Below are positions 1 to 5,364 of a stretch of DNA of 15,038 nt, piece after piece. Under the pieces are notes generated by a model, which was not told the DNA's origin, ran no database searches, and was given only the letters and a program-made list of their open reading frames with translations. Source of the DNA: Clostridium culturomicium (lineage in GTDB: Bacteria; Bacillota; Clostridia; Clostridiales; Clostridiaceae); the NCBI RefSeq assembly GCF_000821305.1, contig NZ_CCXK01000001.1:1-15038 (forward strand). Reading direction: 5' to 3'. The position numbers were made by a program, and so were the translations under genes. Position 1 is the first letter of the stretch. Each line of letters begins with the position of its first letter.

Positions 1-41
1 ACAATGTTCACTGTGTAATTTTGAGAGAATATTCTCTTACA
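1..41 (+). other. 23S-5S intergenic spacer (end of an upstream rRNA operon)
   Basis: This is the transcribed spacer directly upstream of 5S, so a 23S gene presumably ends just before the window. It contains a perfect 14-base palindrome at 24-37 (AGAGAAT/ATTCTCT), which would form part of a processing hairpin. No gene is visible. Confidence 0.7.
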
Positions 42-160
42 ATCTGGTGATGATGCTCTTAATGGATACACCCGTTCCCATACCGAACACGAAGGTTAAG
101 CATTAAGAGGCCGATAGTACTGCACGGGAAGCTGTGTGGGAGGGTAGGTGGTTGCCAGGT
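42..160 (+). rRNA. rrf: 5S ribosomal RNA
   Basis: This is a complete 5S rRNA of about 118 bases. Helix I is formed by CTGGT at 44-48 pairing with GCCAG at 154-158. The conserved core with CCCGTTCCCATACCGAACAC-type loop B/C sequence lies around 70-90. The ends are set by pairing and may be off by 1-2 bases. The gene is followed at once by seven T residues (160-166), and the first tRNA begins at 169, so transcription must pass through this T run if the tRNAs are part of the rRNA transcript. Confidence 0.95.
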
Positions 161-168
161 TTTTTTAT

Positions 169-244
169 GGTTCGCTAGCTCAGTCGGTAGAGCACATGAC
201 TTTTAATCATGGTGTCCGGGGTTCGATCCCCCGGCGAGCCACCA
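169..244 (+). tRNA. tRNA-Lys (anticodon TTT), copy 1
   Basis: This is a 76-base cloverleaf with encoded CCA (242-244). The acceptor stem pairs GGTTCGC with GCGAGCC, with one T-G wobble. The anticodon stem CATGA/TCATG encloses loop CTTTTAA, with TTT at 202-204 and A at position 37. The T-arm GTTCGATCC is present. It starts 8 bases after 5S and has no promoter of its own, so it is probably cotranscribed with the rRNA operon. It is identical to the copy at 553-628. Confidence 0.97.
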
Positions 245-308
245 ACAAACCTATGTAACTATAGTTAACTTTAAAGAGTTACTATGTTTATTATAGATTA
301 ATTTATAT

Positions 309-383
309 GCGGGAGTGGCTCAGTGGTAGAGCGTCACCTTGCCAAGGTGAACGTCGCGAGTTCGAATCTCGTCTTCCGCTCCA
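309..383 (+). tRNA. tRNA-Gly (anticodon GCC)
   Basis: This is a 75-base cloverleaf with encoded CCA (381-383). The acceptor GCGGGAG pairs with CTTCCGC. The anticodon stem TCACC/GGTGA encloses loop TTGCCAA, with GCC at 341-343. It is separated from the preceding tRNA-Lys by 64 bases, far more than the 5-base spacers between the later tRNAs. That spacer holds a small inverted repeat (GTAACT 255-260 with AGTTAC 277-282) and no clear promoter. Confidence 0.97.
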
Positions 384-388
384 AATAA

Positions 389-465
<77 letters not shown>

Positions 466-470
466 TACAT

Positions 471-547
471 GGTGAATGTAGTTCAGTTGGTAGAGCGCCA
501 GATTGTGGTTCTGGTTGTCGTGGGTTCGAGTCCCATCATTCACCCCA
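471..547 (+). tRNA. tRNA-His (anticodon GTG)
   Basis: This is a 77-base gene that includes an encoded G-1 (471) facing C73 (544), the identity pair of tRNA-His. The acceptor GTGAATG pairs with CATTCAC, followed by CCA at 545-547. The anticodon stem CCAGA/TCTGG encloses loop TTGTGGT, with GTG at 505-507. It lies 5 bases from each neighbouring tRNA. Confidence 0.97.
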
Positions 548-552
548 TAAAT

Positions 553-628
553 GGTTCGCTAGCTCAGTCGGTAGAGCACATGACTTTTAATCATGGTGTC
601 CGGGGTTCGATCCCCCGGCGAGCCACCA
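553..628 (+). tRNA. tRNA-Lys (anticodon TTT), copy 2
   Basis: This is base-for-base identical to the tRNA-Lys at 169-244, including the encoded CCA (626-628). Identity drops a few bases outside the gene on both sides, so only the gene itself is duplicated or has been kept identical by gene conversion. It is the last gene of the rRNA-tRNA transcript and is followed 2 bases later by a terminator. Confidence 0.97.
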
Positions 629-630
629 AA

Positions 631-657
631 AGCACTTCATATTGAAGTGCTTTTTTT
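631..657 (+). terminator. Intrinsic terminator of the rRNA/tRNA operon
   Basis: A 9-bp perfect stem (AGCACTTCA 631-639 with TGAAGTGCT 643-651) has a 3-base loop and is followed by a run of seven Ts (651-657). It is a textbook Rho-independent terminator directly after the last tRNA. Confidence 0.95.
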
Positions 658-964
658 ATTTTAACTTTGTTTTTATAAATAAAATTAAGAGATTTCTACA
701 TAATATATTAGTTCGATAAAACTTGTTTCAATGATTTGGTGTGAAGGCTAGTAATTTTGATATTTAGGGCATTTAAGATTTATAAATAATAAAGACTTTG
801 AGTTTGAATAGAAGATTAGAAATAAAAGCTATATAATAGGTTTAGAAATGATGTATAAAGTTATCAACAGTTGTTAGCAAATAGTACACAAAAGAAAGAT
901 TTTTTGTGAGCATGTGTGGATAAGTTGTTGTATTATAAATATATAGTTTACGTGTATTACATTT
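658..964. other. Non-coding gap between tRNA cluster and sfsA
   Basis: This is about 300 bases of AT-rich DNA. It contains a possible -10 (TATAAT at 832-837) without a convincing -35, and two DnaA-box-like 9-mers, listed separately. I find no credible reading frame. The short leftward frame that overlaps the start of sfsA has no ribosome binding site and is not believed. Confidence 0.6.
861..923. promoter_or_regulatory. Two inverted DnaA-box-like sites
   Basis: TTATCAACA on the + strand at 861-869 is a relaxed match to the DnaA box. TGTGGATAA at 915-923 is the exact reverse complement of the consensus TTATCCACA. They face each other 45 bases apart, about 55-115 bases upstream of sfsA. What is seen is the two 9-mers. 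DnaA binding, and any role in sfsA control or in titrating DnaA, is inference. dnaA and dnaN are not in the window, so I do not call this oriC. Confidence 0.4.
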
Positions 965-979
965 AGAGGAGGCAGAGAA

Positions 980-1672
980 ATGATTTTCGAAAAGGAAACT
1001 ACTACTGTAGAGTTTGTTAGAAGACCTAATAGATTTCAAGGTTATGTAATGATTGATGGAGAAGAAGAGTTAGTTCATGTTCCTAACACAGGAAGATGTA
1101 AGGAAATATTAATTCCAGGCTGTAAAGTTTTATTGAGAGCTGAAGATGGAGCAAATAGAAAAACTAGGTTTAGCTTAATAGCAGGCTATAAAGGTAATAA
1201 ATTAATAAATATTGATTCTCAAGCACCAAATAAAATTGTTGATGAAGCGCTTAAAAATAAGAAGATTAAAGGCTTAGAGAAATATAATAACATATGTAGA
1301 GAAAAGACTTTTGGTAAAAGCAGATTTGATTTTAAACTTTCTAATGATGATGGAGAGGAATATTATTTAGAGGTAAAAGGGGTTACATTAGAAGAAAATG
1401 GACATAGTAGATTTCCAGATGCCCCAACTGAAAGAGGAAGAAAGCATTTACTGGAATTAATTGATGTAGTTAACACAAGAAAGGGTGCAGGAGTTATTTT
1501 TGTTATACAGATGGAAGGAATAACTACATTTTCACCTAATGATGATACAGATAAAGCATTTGGGGATGCGTTAAGATTTGCAAAGGAAAATGGGGTTGAT
1601 ATTTTTGCTTATTCTTGTAAAGTAACGGAAACATCTATAGAATTAACAGACAAGGTTGAAATTATTTTATAA
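980..1672 (+). CDS. sfsA: SfsA family protein (sugar fermentation stimulation protein homolog)
   Basis: This is a 230-residue protein, the usual SfsA length. Family signatures run from end to end: RPNRF near residue 15 and HVPNTGR at 33-39 in the N-terminal OB-fold-like part, then SRFDF at 114-118, EVKGVTL at 131-137 and FPDAPTERGRKHL at 145-157 in the C-terminal part. D117 with E131-x-K133 fits the PD-(D/E)xK nuclease-like core described for this family. E. coli SfsA was found through an effect on maltose use, and its molecular job is still unsettled; nucleic-acid binding or a nuclease-like activity is the usual suggestion. The start is ATG 980, with AGAGGAGG at 965-972 and 7 bases spacing. 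It is monocistronic and ends at a long hairpin shared with the convergent neighbour. Confidence 0.95.
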   Translation: MIFEKETTTVEFVRRPNRFQGYVMIDGEEELVHVPNTGRCKEILIPGCKVLLRAEDGANRKTRFSLIAGYKGNKLINIDSQAPNKIVDEALKNKKIKGLEKYNNICREKTFGKSRFDFKLSNDDGEEYYLEVKGVTLEENGHSRFPDAPTERGRKHLLELIDVVNTRKGAGVIFVIQMEGITTFSPNDDTDKAFGDALRFAKENGVDIFAYSCKVTETSIELTDKVEIIL

Positions 1673-1700
1673 CTATTAATTTTATAATTATTAACAAAAA

Positions 1701-1760
1701 ATACCATTGATATGTGGTTGAGATATATAAATGATAATCTCTTCACATAATCAATGGTAT
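1701..1760. terminator. Bidirectional terminator between sfsA and the 114-aa gene
   Basis: A long hairpin has 10 perfect pairs (ATACCATTGA 1701-1710 with TCAATGGTAT 1751-1760), continued by TATGTG/CACATA and GAGAT/ATCTC. It has an A run on its left (1695-1700) and T-rich sequence on its right (1761-1767), so it can end transcription from both sides of this convergent junction. Confidence 0.85.
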
Positions 1761-1765
1761 TTATT

Positions 1766-2110
1766 TTATGATTTTAATCTAATAAGGCTTACATTAAGTA
1801 CATTATCAACATAAGACACTTCAGCTTCATCTATCATCATTCCAATTAAAGATAATTCTGAGTAGAAATTTTCATTACCGTTTAACTCCCAATAATATTC
1901 TTCTATATCCTGTCTGCGCGGAGTATTTAGAAGTGAGGTAAGTTTAGTAATATTTTTTTCTGTAAGTTCAGAGTTAATTGCACTGAAGTTGAGTGTTATT
2001 GCGTCATCTTTTGTCTTAAAATCGATGTGTATATCGTCACAGCCTAAATTAACTAAATAACTTGTAAACTCACTGAGTAAACTTATATTTCTTTGACGAA
2101 GATGTTTCAT
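1766..2110 (-). CDS. Uncharacterised 114-aa protein linked to the DUF1576 gene
   Basis: I do not recognise this family. The protein is soluble-looking, with no signal peptide or membrane segment. The N-terminus is basic and probably helical (KHLRQRN), followed by alternating beta-like stretches (DIHIDFKTKDDAITLNFSA near 26-44) and a C-terminal segment rich in hydrophobic beta residues. The start ATG (2108-2110) lies 2 bases after the stop of the DUF1576 gene, and the likely ribosome binding site (AAAGGA) sits inside the end of that gene, so the two are almost certainly translationally coupled. By position it could be a cytoplasmic partner or regulator of the membrane protein. That is inference from context only. 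Confidence 0.8.
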   Translation of the reverse strand: MKHLRQRNISLLSEFTSYLVNLGCDDIHIDFKTKDDAITLNFSAINSELTEKNITKLTSLLNTPRRQDIEEYYWELNGNENFYSELSLIGMMIDEAEVSYVDNVLNVSLIRLKS

Positions 2111-2112
2111 AA

Positions 2113-3363
2113 CTAAATTTCCTTTCTAAATGCAGTAATTAATGGGACAAGGAACATACATACTATTCCCCCAGCAAAACCATTATTATATAATATCATT
2201 CCGCCATGTAGGTATGAGGTGTTCATAACTATTACAGCATGAAGCATACCAGCTACAATTCCCCATATTGGACCGAATGAACCAGCGATTGGTGCTAAAG
2301 TTGTACCAAATAGAAGTGCTAACATAACACCTGGAGCGGTAATGTCGAAGATGTTTAGTGTTGTACACAATATAATACCAAGCATTATAGGAATTATATT
2401 TCTAAGATGTTTACCAAAAGCTCCAAAACCAACAATAGTAAGCACACCTCCAAGTGTAGGACCATTTAAGTCACCACCTAAAGCGGCTACAAGGAAGAGT
2501 GAGAATAATCCAAGTATACCCATATTCATTAAAGTTGGTCCTATTCCAAATAATAGATAAAAGTCTGTTATAAGTTTACCAGAGCACTTTTTAAATTTCC
2601 TCATGTGTTCAAAACTTTTTCCATTTAATATGTATCCTAAAATAATCATTAATATAAATAGTGATGAAAATAGAATAATAAAATGAAGGTTATATCCAGT
2701 TAACCATAGTAATCTAGTTTCAAAGTCAATGCCTATAGATCTAAGTAATGACATCAGGACTGTTCCGATAAGACCTGCAGCTAAACCAACATTATATAGA
2801 CTGTAACCCTGATGAAGTCTGATACAGGCAGATGCTATAGGAGGAAGTAAAAACCCCACAATAGAACTTATTATAAATCCTATTGCTATAGCAGGAAAAC
2901 CTGACATGGATCCATTTGCTATTACTTGAACAAAGGCTGGCGATAAAGTTGTACCAAATATAGCCGTAACTATGTACTTAGAGAAGTTTTCTTTCTGAAC
3001 TCTTGAGTATACCCATATACCAAATATTATTGGCCATATATTAAAGATATTCTTACCAAACAGAGAAAAACCTGCTACGGTAAATATACCAGCAATTATT
3101 GTACCCGATGGTTTTACATCTAAAACTAACATTAATATTACATAAATAATAATTAGCAGAGCACAGTTAATAAGAGTAGCACCAATTCCACCTACTGCCA
3201 TATAGTCAGTTATAAGAATATCAGGACTAAGAATAATTTCTTTTAAACCTAATATAACTTCACTAGGTGAACTGAATAAAAATGCCACAAGTATTAAGAT
3301 AACACTAAGGTATAAAAATAATTTATACGGTAATGAAATTCTTGAAGTAAAGTCTTTTATAAT
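2113..3363 (-). CDS. DUF1576 multi-pass membrane protein, probable non-AUG (ATT) start
   Basis: This is a hydrophobic protein with about 10-11 membrane segments and two related halves. Glycine-rich AxFGTTL(S/A)P motifs occur twice (IFGTTLSPAF and LFGTTLAPIAG), as do FGK motifs (SLFGKNIFNIWPIIFGI and AFGKHLRNIIPIMLGI), which matches the duplicated DUF1576 family. The function of the family is unknown; a transport role is plausible. The only conventional in-frame start is GTG at 3288, but it falls inside a membrane helix and has no ribosome binding site. The frame stays open upstream to an AAAGGAG (minus strand, 3370-3376) that is followed 6 bases later by ATT (3361-3363) and then ATA. Starting there adds 25 residues (IIKDFTSRIS followed by LPYKLFLYLSVILIL), a cytoplasmic tail plus the first half of a helix. 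No ATG, GTG or TTG exists in that stretch. Confidence 0.8.
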   Translation of the reverse strand: MIKDFTSRISLPYKLFLYLSVILILVAFLFSSPSEVILGLKEIILSPDILITDYMAVGGIGATLINCALLIIIYVILMLVLDVKPSGTIIAGIFTVAGFSLFGKNIFNIWPIIFGIWVYSRVQKENFSKYIVTAIFGTTLSPAFVQVIANGSMSGFPAIAIGFIISSIVGFLLPPIASACIRLHQGYSLYNVGLAAGLIGTVLMSLLRSIGIDFETRLLWLTGYNLHFIILFSSLFILMIILGYILNGKSFEHMRKFKKCSGKLITDFYLLFGIGPTLMNMGILGLFSLFLVAALGGDLNGPTLGGVLTIVGFGAFGKHLRNIIPIMLGIILCTTLNIFDITAPGVMLALLFGTTLAPIAGSFGPIWGIVAGMLHAVIVMNTSYLHGGMILYNNGFAGGIVCMFLVPLITAFRKEI

Positions 3364-3384
3364 AATCAGCTCCTTTGAATTGTT

Positions 3385-3436
3385 TACACCGTAAAGATTA
3401 AGGTGTATAGTTAGAATGTATCGATAAGGCTTTACG
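3385..3436 (-). promoter_or_regulatory. Structured leader of the DUF1576 gene with two competing pairings
   Basis: TACACC (3385-3390) can pair with GGTGTA (3402-3407), and CGTAAAG (3390-3396) can pair with CTTTACG (3430-3436), extended past a one-base bulge. The two pairings share a base and interleave, so they would exclude each other or form a pseudoknot. At DNA level TTTAC-ACC-GTAAA (3383-3395) is also an operator-like inverted repeat. This lies directly upstream of the ribosome binding site at 3370-3376. I recognise no known riboswitch class. Confidence 0.4.
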
Positions 3437-3441
3437 TGTTT

Positions 3442-3450
3442 ATTATAACA
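3442..3450 (-). promoter_or_regulatory. Extended -10 promoter for the DUF1576 gene pair
   Basis: Reading leftward, TGTTATAAT is a perfect extended -10 element (TGnTATAAT). No good -35 is seen 17 bases upstream (TAGTTA). The predicted start of transcription is near 3435, giving a leader of about 70 bases. Confidence 0.55.
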
Positions 3451-3516
3451 AGTTTATGGTTGTATAACTATAAAAATATATTAGTTTAAAAAGAAAAGTC
3501 GTGGTAATTTATGGGT

Positions 3517-3546
3517 TATATCTTAATTAACCAGTTAATAGATATA
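3517..3546. repeat. 30-base dyad in the divergent promoter region
   Basis: Two arms, TATATCT-ATTAAC and GTTAAT-AGATATA, are exact inverted copies apart from a 2-base insertion (TA, 3524-3525) in the left arm. They are separated by only CA. With a 2-base centre it is better suited as a protein operator than as an RNA hairpin. It overlaps a TATAAT (3543-3548) pointing toward the small Cys-rich gene. Confidence 0.45.
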
Positions 3547-3549
3547 ATA

Positions 3550-3577
3550 TTGATATAAAAGTCGTAATAATTATAGA
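3550..3577 (+). promoter_or_regulatory. Possible promoter of the small Cys-rich gene
   Basis: TTGATA (3550-3555) and TATAGA (3572-3577) are 16 bases apart, 32 bases before the start codon. An alternative -10, TATAAT at 3543-3548, lies inside the dyad but lacks a matching -35. Confidence 0.35.
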
Positions 3578-3608
3578 TTAAACTTAGGTATGAAAGAGGT
3601 AAAGAAAC

Positions 3609-3785
3609 ATGGGATTGGATATAGTAGTATTTAATTGTGAAAAATGTCCTGATTTTAAGCAAGGTAAATGTGATGGAAAAGAAGTAAGTTGTATGTGTCA
3701 AAAATGTCCAAGGAACTTAGGTCAATGTTTAATTGTTCGATACTGCAGAGAAACCGAATCCGTATTAGATTGCTTTGATTATTAA
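3609..3785 (+). CDS. 58-aa cysteine-rich protein, putative metal-binding
   Basis: This small protein has nine cysteines (residues 10, 13, 21, 28, 30, 33, 40, 46 and 55) and no membrane segment. Two internal units resemble each other: CEKCPDFKQGKC (10-21) and CQKCPRNLGQC (30-40), both C-x-K-C-P followed by G-x-C. This spacing suggests zinc-knuckle or Fe-S type metal binding. ATG at 3609 is preceded by AGAGGT (3595-3600), with 8 bases spacing. The regular cysteine pattern and the related neighbour at 3945 argue that the frame is real despite its length. I do not know its function or a gene name. An overlapping leftward frame on the other strand has no such features. Confidence 0.75.
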   Translation: MGLDIVVFNCEKCPDFKQGKCDGKEVSCMCQKCPRNLGQCLIVRYCRETESVLDCFDY

Positions 3786-3814
3786 CAATTAAAAACTTAT
3801 CATATAATTTATAT

Positions 3815-3897
3815 GAGGTAAAATTAATTAATCTATAGATCTGATTTGATAAAATGCCATTTTTAGAATTTTACATAACCTCGTATAAAAAGGCATT
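3815..3897 (+). other. Alternative hairpins between the two Cys-rich genes
   Basis: AATGCC-TTTTT (3853-3864, one extra A) pairs with AAAAAGGCATT (3887-3897). Alternatively, GAGGTAAAATT (3815-3825) pairs with AATTTTAC (3867-3874) and/or ACCTC (3878-3882), segments that lie in the loop of the first hairpin. No T run follows, so it is not a standard intrinsic terminator. It could be a leader structure of the next gene or a weak terminator. Confidence 0.4.
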
Positions 3898-3944
3898 AAT
3901 TGAAGGATTATATATTTAAAATATATTTTCTAGGAGTGTGGCAT

Positions 3945-4133
3945 ATGAGGTTAACTAGTGAAATAAAACAAAGGATAGCTCAAAATTGTTCTTTTTATAA
4001 TGAAAGAAGTTATTATCCAGATAAAGTTTTGTTACAGTTAGAACAAAGCTGCAATAACTGTCAAAATTTCGTAAGAGGCCATTGTATTAAAGAGGTTCTT
4101 GACGATATTTATACAAATATTAGGCTTAATTAA
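3945..4133 (+). CDS. 62-aa protein with C-x2-C-x7-C motif, putative metal-binding
   Basis: This is a small soluble protein with four cysteines (15, 36, 39 and 47). The segment CNNCQNFVRGHC (36-47) has the same C-x2-C-x2-F-x2-G-x-C layout as CEKCPDFKQGKC in the upstream 58-aa protein, and both continue with a lysine and acidic residues. The rest is probably helical. The frame can be opened at a TTG at 3900, but ATG 3945 has AGGAG at 3932-3936 with 8 bases spacing and is the better start. The stop lies inside a perfect palindrome. The function is unknown; a zinc or Fe-S ligand role is inferred from the cysteines. Confidence 0.8.
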   Translation: MRLTSEIKQRIAQNCSFYNERSYYPDKVLLQLEQSCNNCQNFVRGHCIKEVLDDIYTNIRLN

Positions 4134-4140
4134 GCCTAAT
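4119..4140. repeat. Perfect 22-base palindrome over a stop codon
   Basis: Two 11-base arms (ATTAGGCTTAA and its exact complement) form an uninterrupted palindrome that includes the stop codon of the 62-aa gene (TAA 4131-4133). As RNA it gives a 9-bp hairpin with a 4-base loop. The following sequence (TACATATTG) is not a T run, so termination here would be weak at best. Confidence 0.5.
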
Positions 4141-4176
4141 TACATATTGTGTTTACAGAATATTTTAAATATTTAG

Positions 4177-4205
4177 TTGATGAACTTCTATTTAAATGTT
4201 AAAAT
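4177..4205 (+). promoter_or_regulatory. Promoter of the aminotransferase-dehydrogenase-DUF1015 operon
   Basis: TTGATG (4177-4182) and TAAAAT (4200-4205) are 17 bases apart, with TGT in front of the -10 (extended -10). The expected start is near 4212, about 50 bases before the first codon. The leader holds a short GTAAT/ATTAC repeat and no recognised riboswitch. Confidence 0.7.
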
Positions 4206-4262
4206 GTAATTGATTACAAGTCAGTTATATGAAAATATTTACTTATTTTAGGAGGTTTAATT

Positions 4263-5342
4263 ATGCATAAGAAATTATTTATACCAGGACCTGTAGATGT
4301 TGCACCAGATGTATTAGAAAAAATGGCGATGCCAATGATTGGACACAGAAGCAAGGAAGCTTCAAGAATTCAAAGACAAATTAGTGATTATATGAGAATA
4401 GTTTTTAATACTAAGGAAGAAATTTTACTTTCAACTACTTCAGGTAGTGGACTTATGGAAGGTGCTGTTCGTTCATGTACGGCTAAAAGAGCTGCAATTT
4501 TTGCAGTAGGTGCTTTTGGTAAGAGATGGTATGAAATGGCTGTAGCAAATAATGTTCCAGCAGATATGATTGAATCTGAATGGGGACAACCTACTACACC
4601 AGAGATGGTAGACGAAGCGTTAGCAACAGGTAAATATGATTTAATAACTGTAACACAAAATGAAACTTCAACTGGTGTTATGAATCCAATGGATGAAATC
4701 GCTGCAGTAGTAAGAAAGTATCCAGATGTAGTATTCTGTATCGATACGGTAAGTTCAGCAGCCGGCACTGAATTAAAAGTAGATGAGTGGGGAGTAGACA
4801 TATGCATAACATCAACTCAAAAAGCTATAGGTCTTCCTCCAGGAATGTCAATGTGTTCATTCTCTAAGAAGGCTATAGAAAGAGCTAAAACAGTTCCTCA
4901 TAGAGGTTTATATTTAGATTTATTAGGATTATATGAGTATATTCAAAAGAAAGATTATCAATATCCTTCTACTCCATCATTATCTCATATGTTTGCACTT
5001 GAATATCAATTAGATAAGATTATAAATCAAGAAGGATTACAAAATAGATTTGACAGACATATTGAAGGGGCTGAAATAGTAAGAGCATGGGCTAGAAAGC
5101 ACTTCGAAATATTCCCAAATGAAAATTATATGTCTAATACATTAACTAACATAAAAAATACTAGAAATATAGATATAGCTGCTTTAAACAAAGCTCTTGG
5201 TGAAAGAGGGTTCCAAATTTCTAATGGTTATGGAAAGCTTAAGGACAAGACCTTCAGAATAGCGCATATGGCTGAAAGAACTCCTGAAGAGTTAAAAGAG
5301 TTATTAGCTAATATAGATGAAATATTAGGATTTGAGGATTAA
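4263..5342 (+). CDS. Class V PLP aminotransferase (SerC-like / alanine-glyoxylate type)
   Basis: This is a 359-residue fold-type I aminotransferase of the alanine-glyoxylate/serine-pyruvate/phosphoserine branch. The N-terminal substrate motif is IPGPVDVAPDVL (7-18) with GHRS (27-30). The PLP ring contact is the Asp in CIDTVSS (D161). The Schiff-base lysine is in STQKAIG (K187), followed by LPPGM. RIAH near the C-terminus matches the carboxylate-binding arginine region. By position it is the transaminase of a serine-type pathway, either 3-phosphohydroxypyruvate to phosphoserine or a glyoxylate/hydroxypyruvate transamination; sequence alone does not decide. ATG 4263 has AGGAGGT at 4250-4256 and 6 bases spacing. 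It is the first gene of a three-gene operon, 22 bases before the next. Confidence 0.9.
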   Translation: MHKKLFIPGPVDVAPDVLEKMAMPMIGHRSKEASRIQRQISDYMRIVFNTKEEILLSTTSGSGLMEGAVRSCTAKRAAIFAVGAFGKRWYEMAVANNVPADMIESEWGQPTTPEMVDEALATGKYDLITVTQNETSTGVMNPMDEIAAVVRKYPDVVFCIDTVSSAAGTELKVDEWGVDICITSTQKAIGLPPGMSMCSFSKKAIERAKTVPHRGLYLDLLGLYEYIQKKDYQYPSTPSLSHMFALEYQLDKIINQEGLQNRFDRHIEGAEIVRAWARKHFEIFPNENYMSNTLTNIKNTRNIDIAALNKALGERGFQISNGYGKLKDKTFRIAHMAERTPEELKELLANIDEILGFED

Positions 5343-5364
5343 TATTTTTTAGGGGGGATTAGTT

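Noticed and set aside
861..923. Replication origin
   Set aside because: There are only two DnaA-like sites, no cluster, no clear unwinding element and no dnaA/dnaN nearby.
842..1039. Leftward 65-codon frame overlapping the sfsA start
   Set aside because: It has no ribosome binding site and overlaps the well-supported 5' end of sfsA.
3516..3701. Leftward 61-codon frame opposite the Cys-rich gene
   Set aside because: Its composition is that of antisense AT-rich DNA, it has no ribosome binding site, and it overlaps the better-supported 58-aa cysteine-rich frame.
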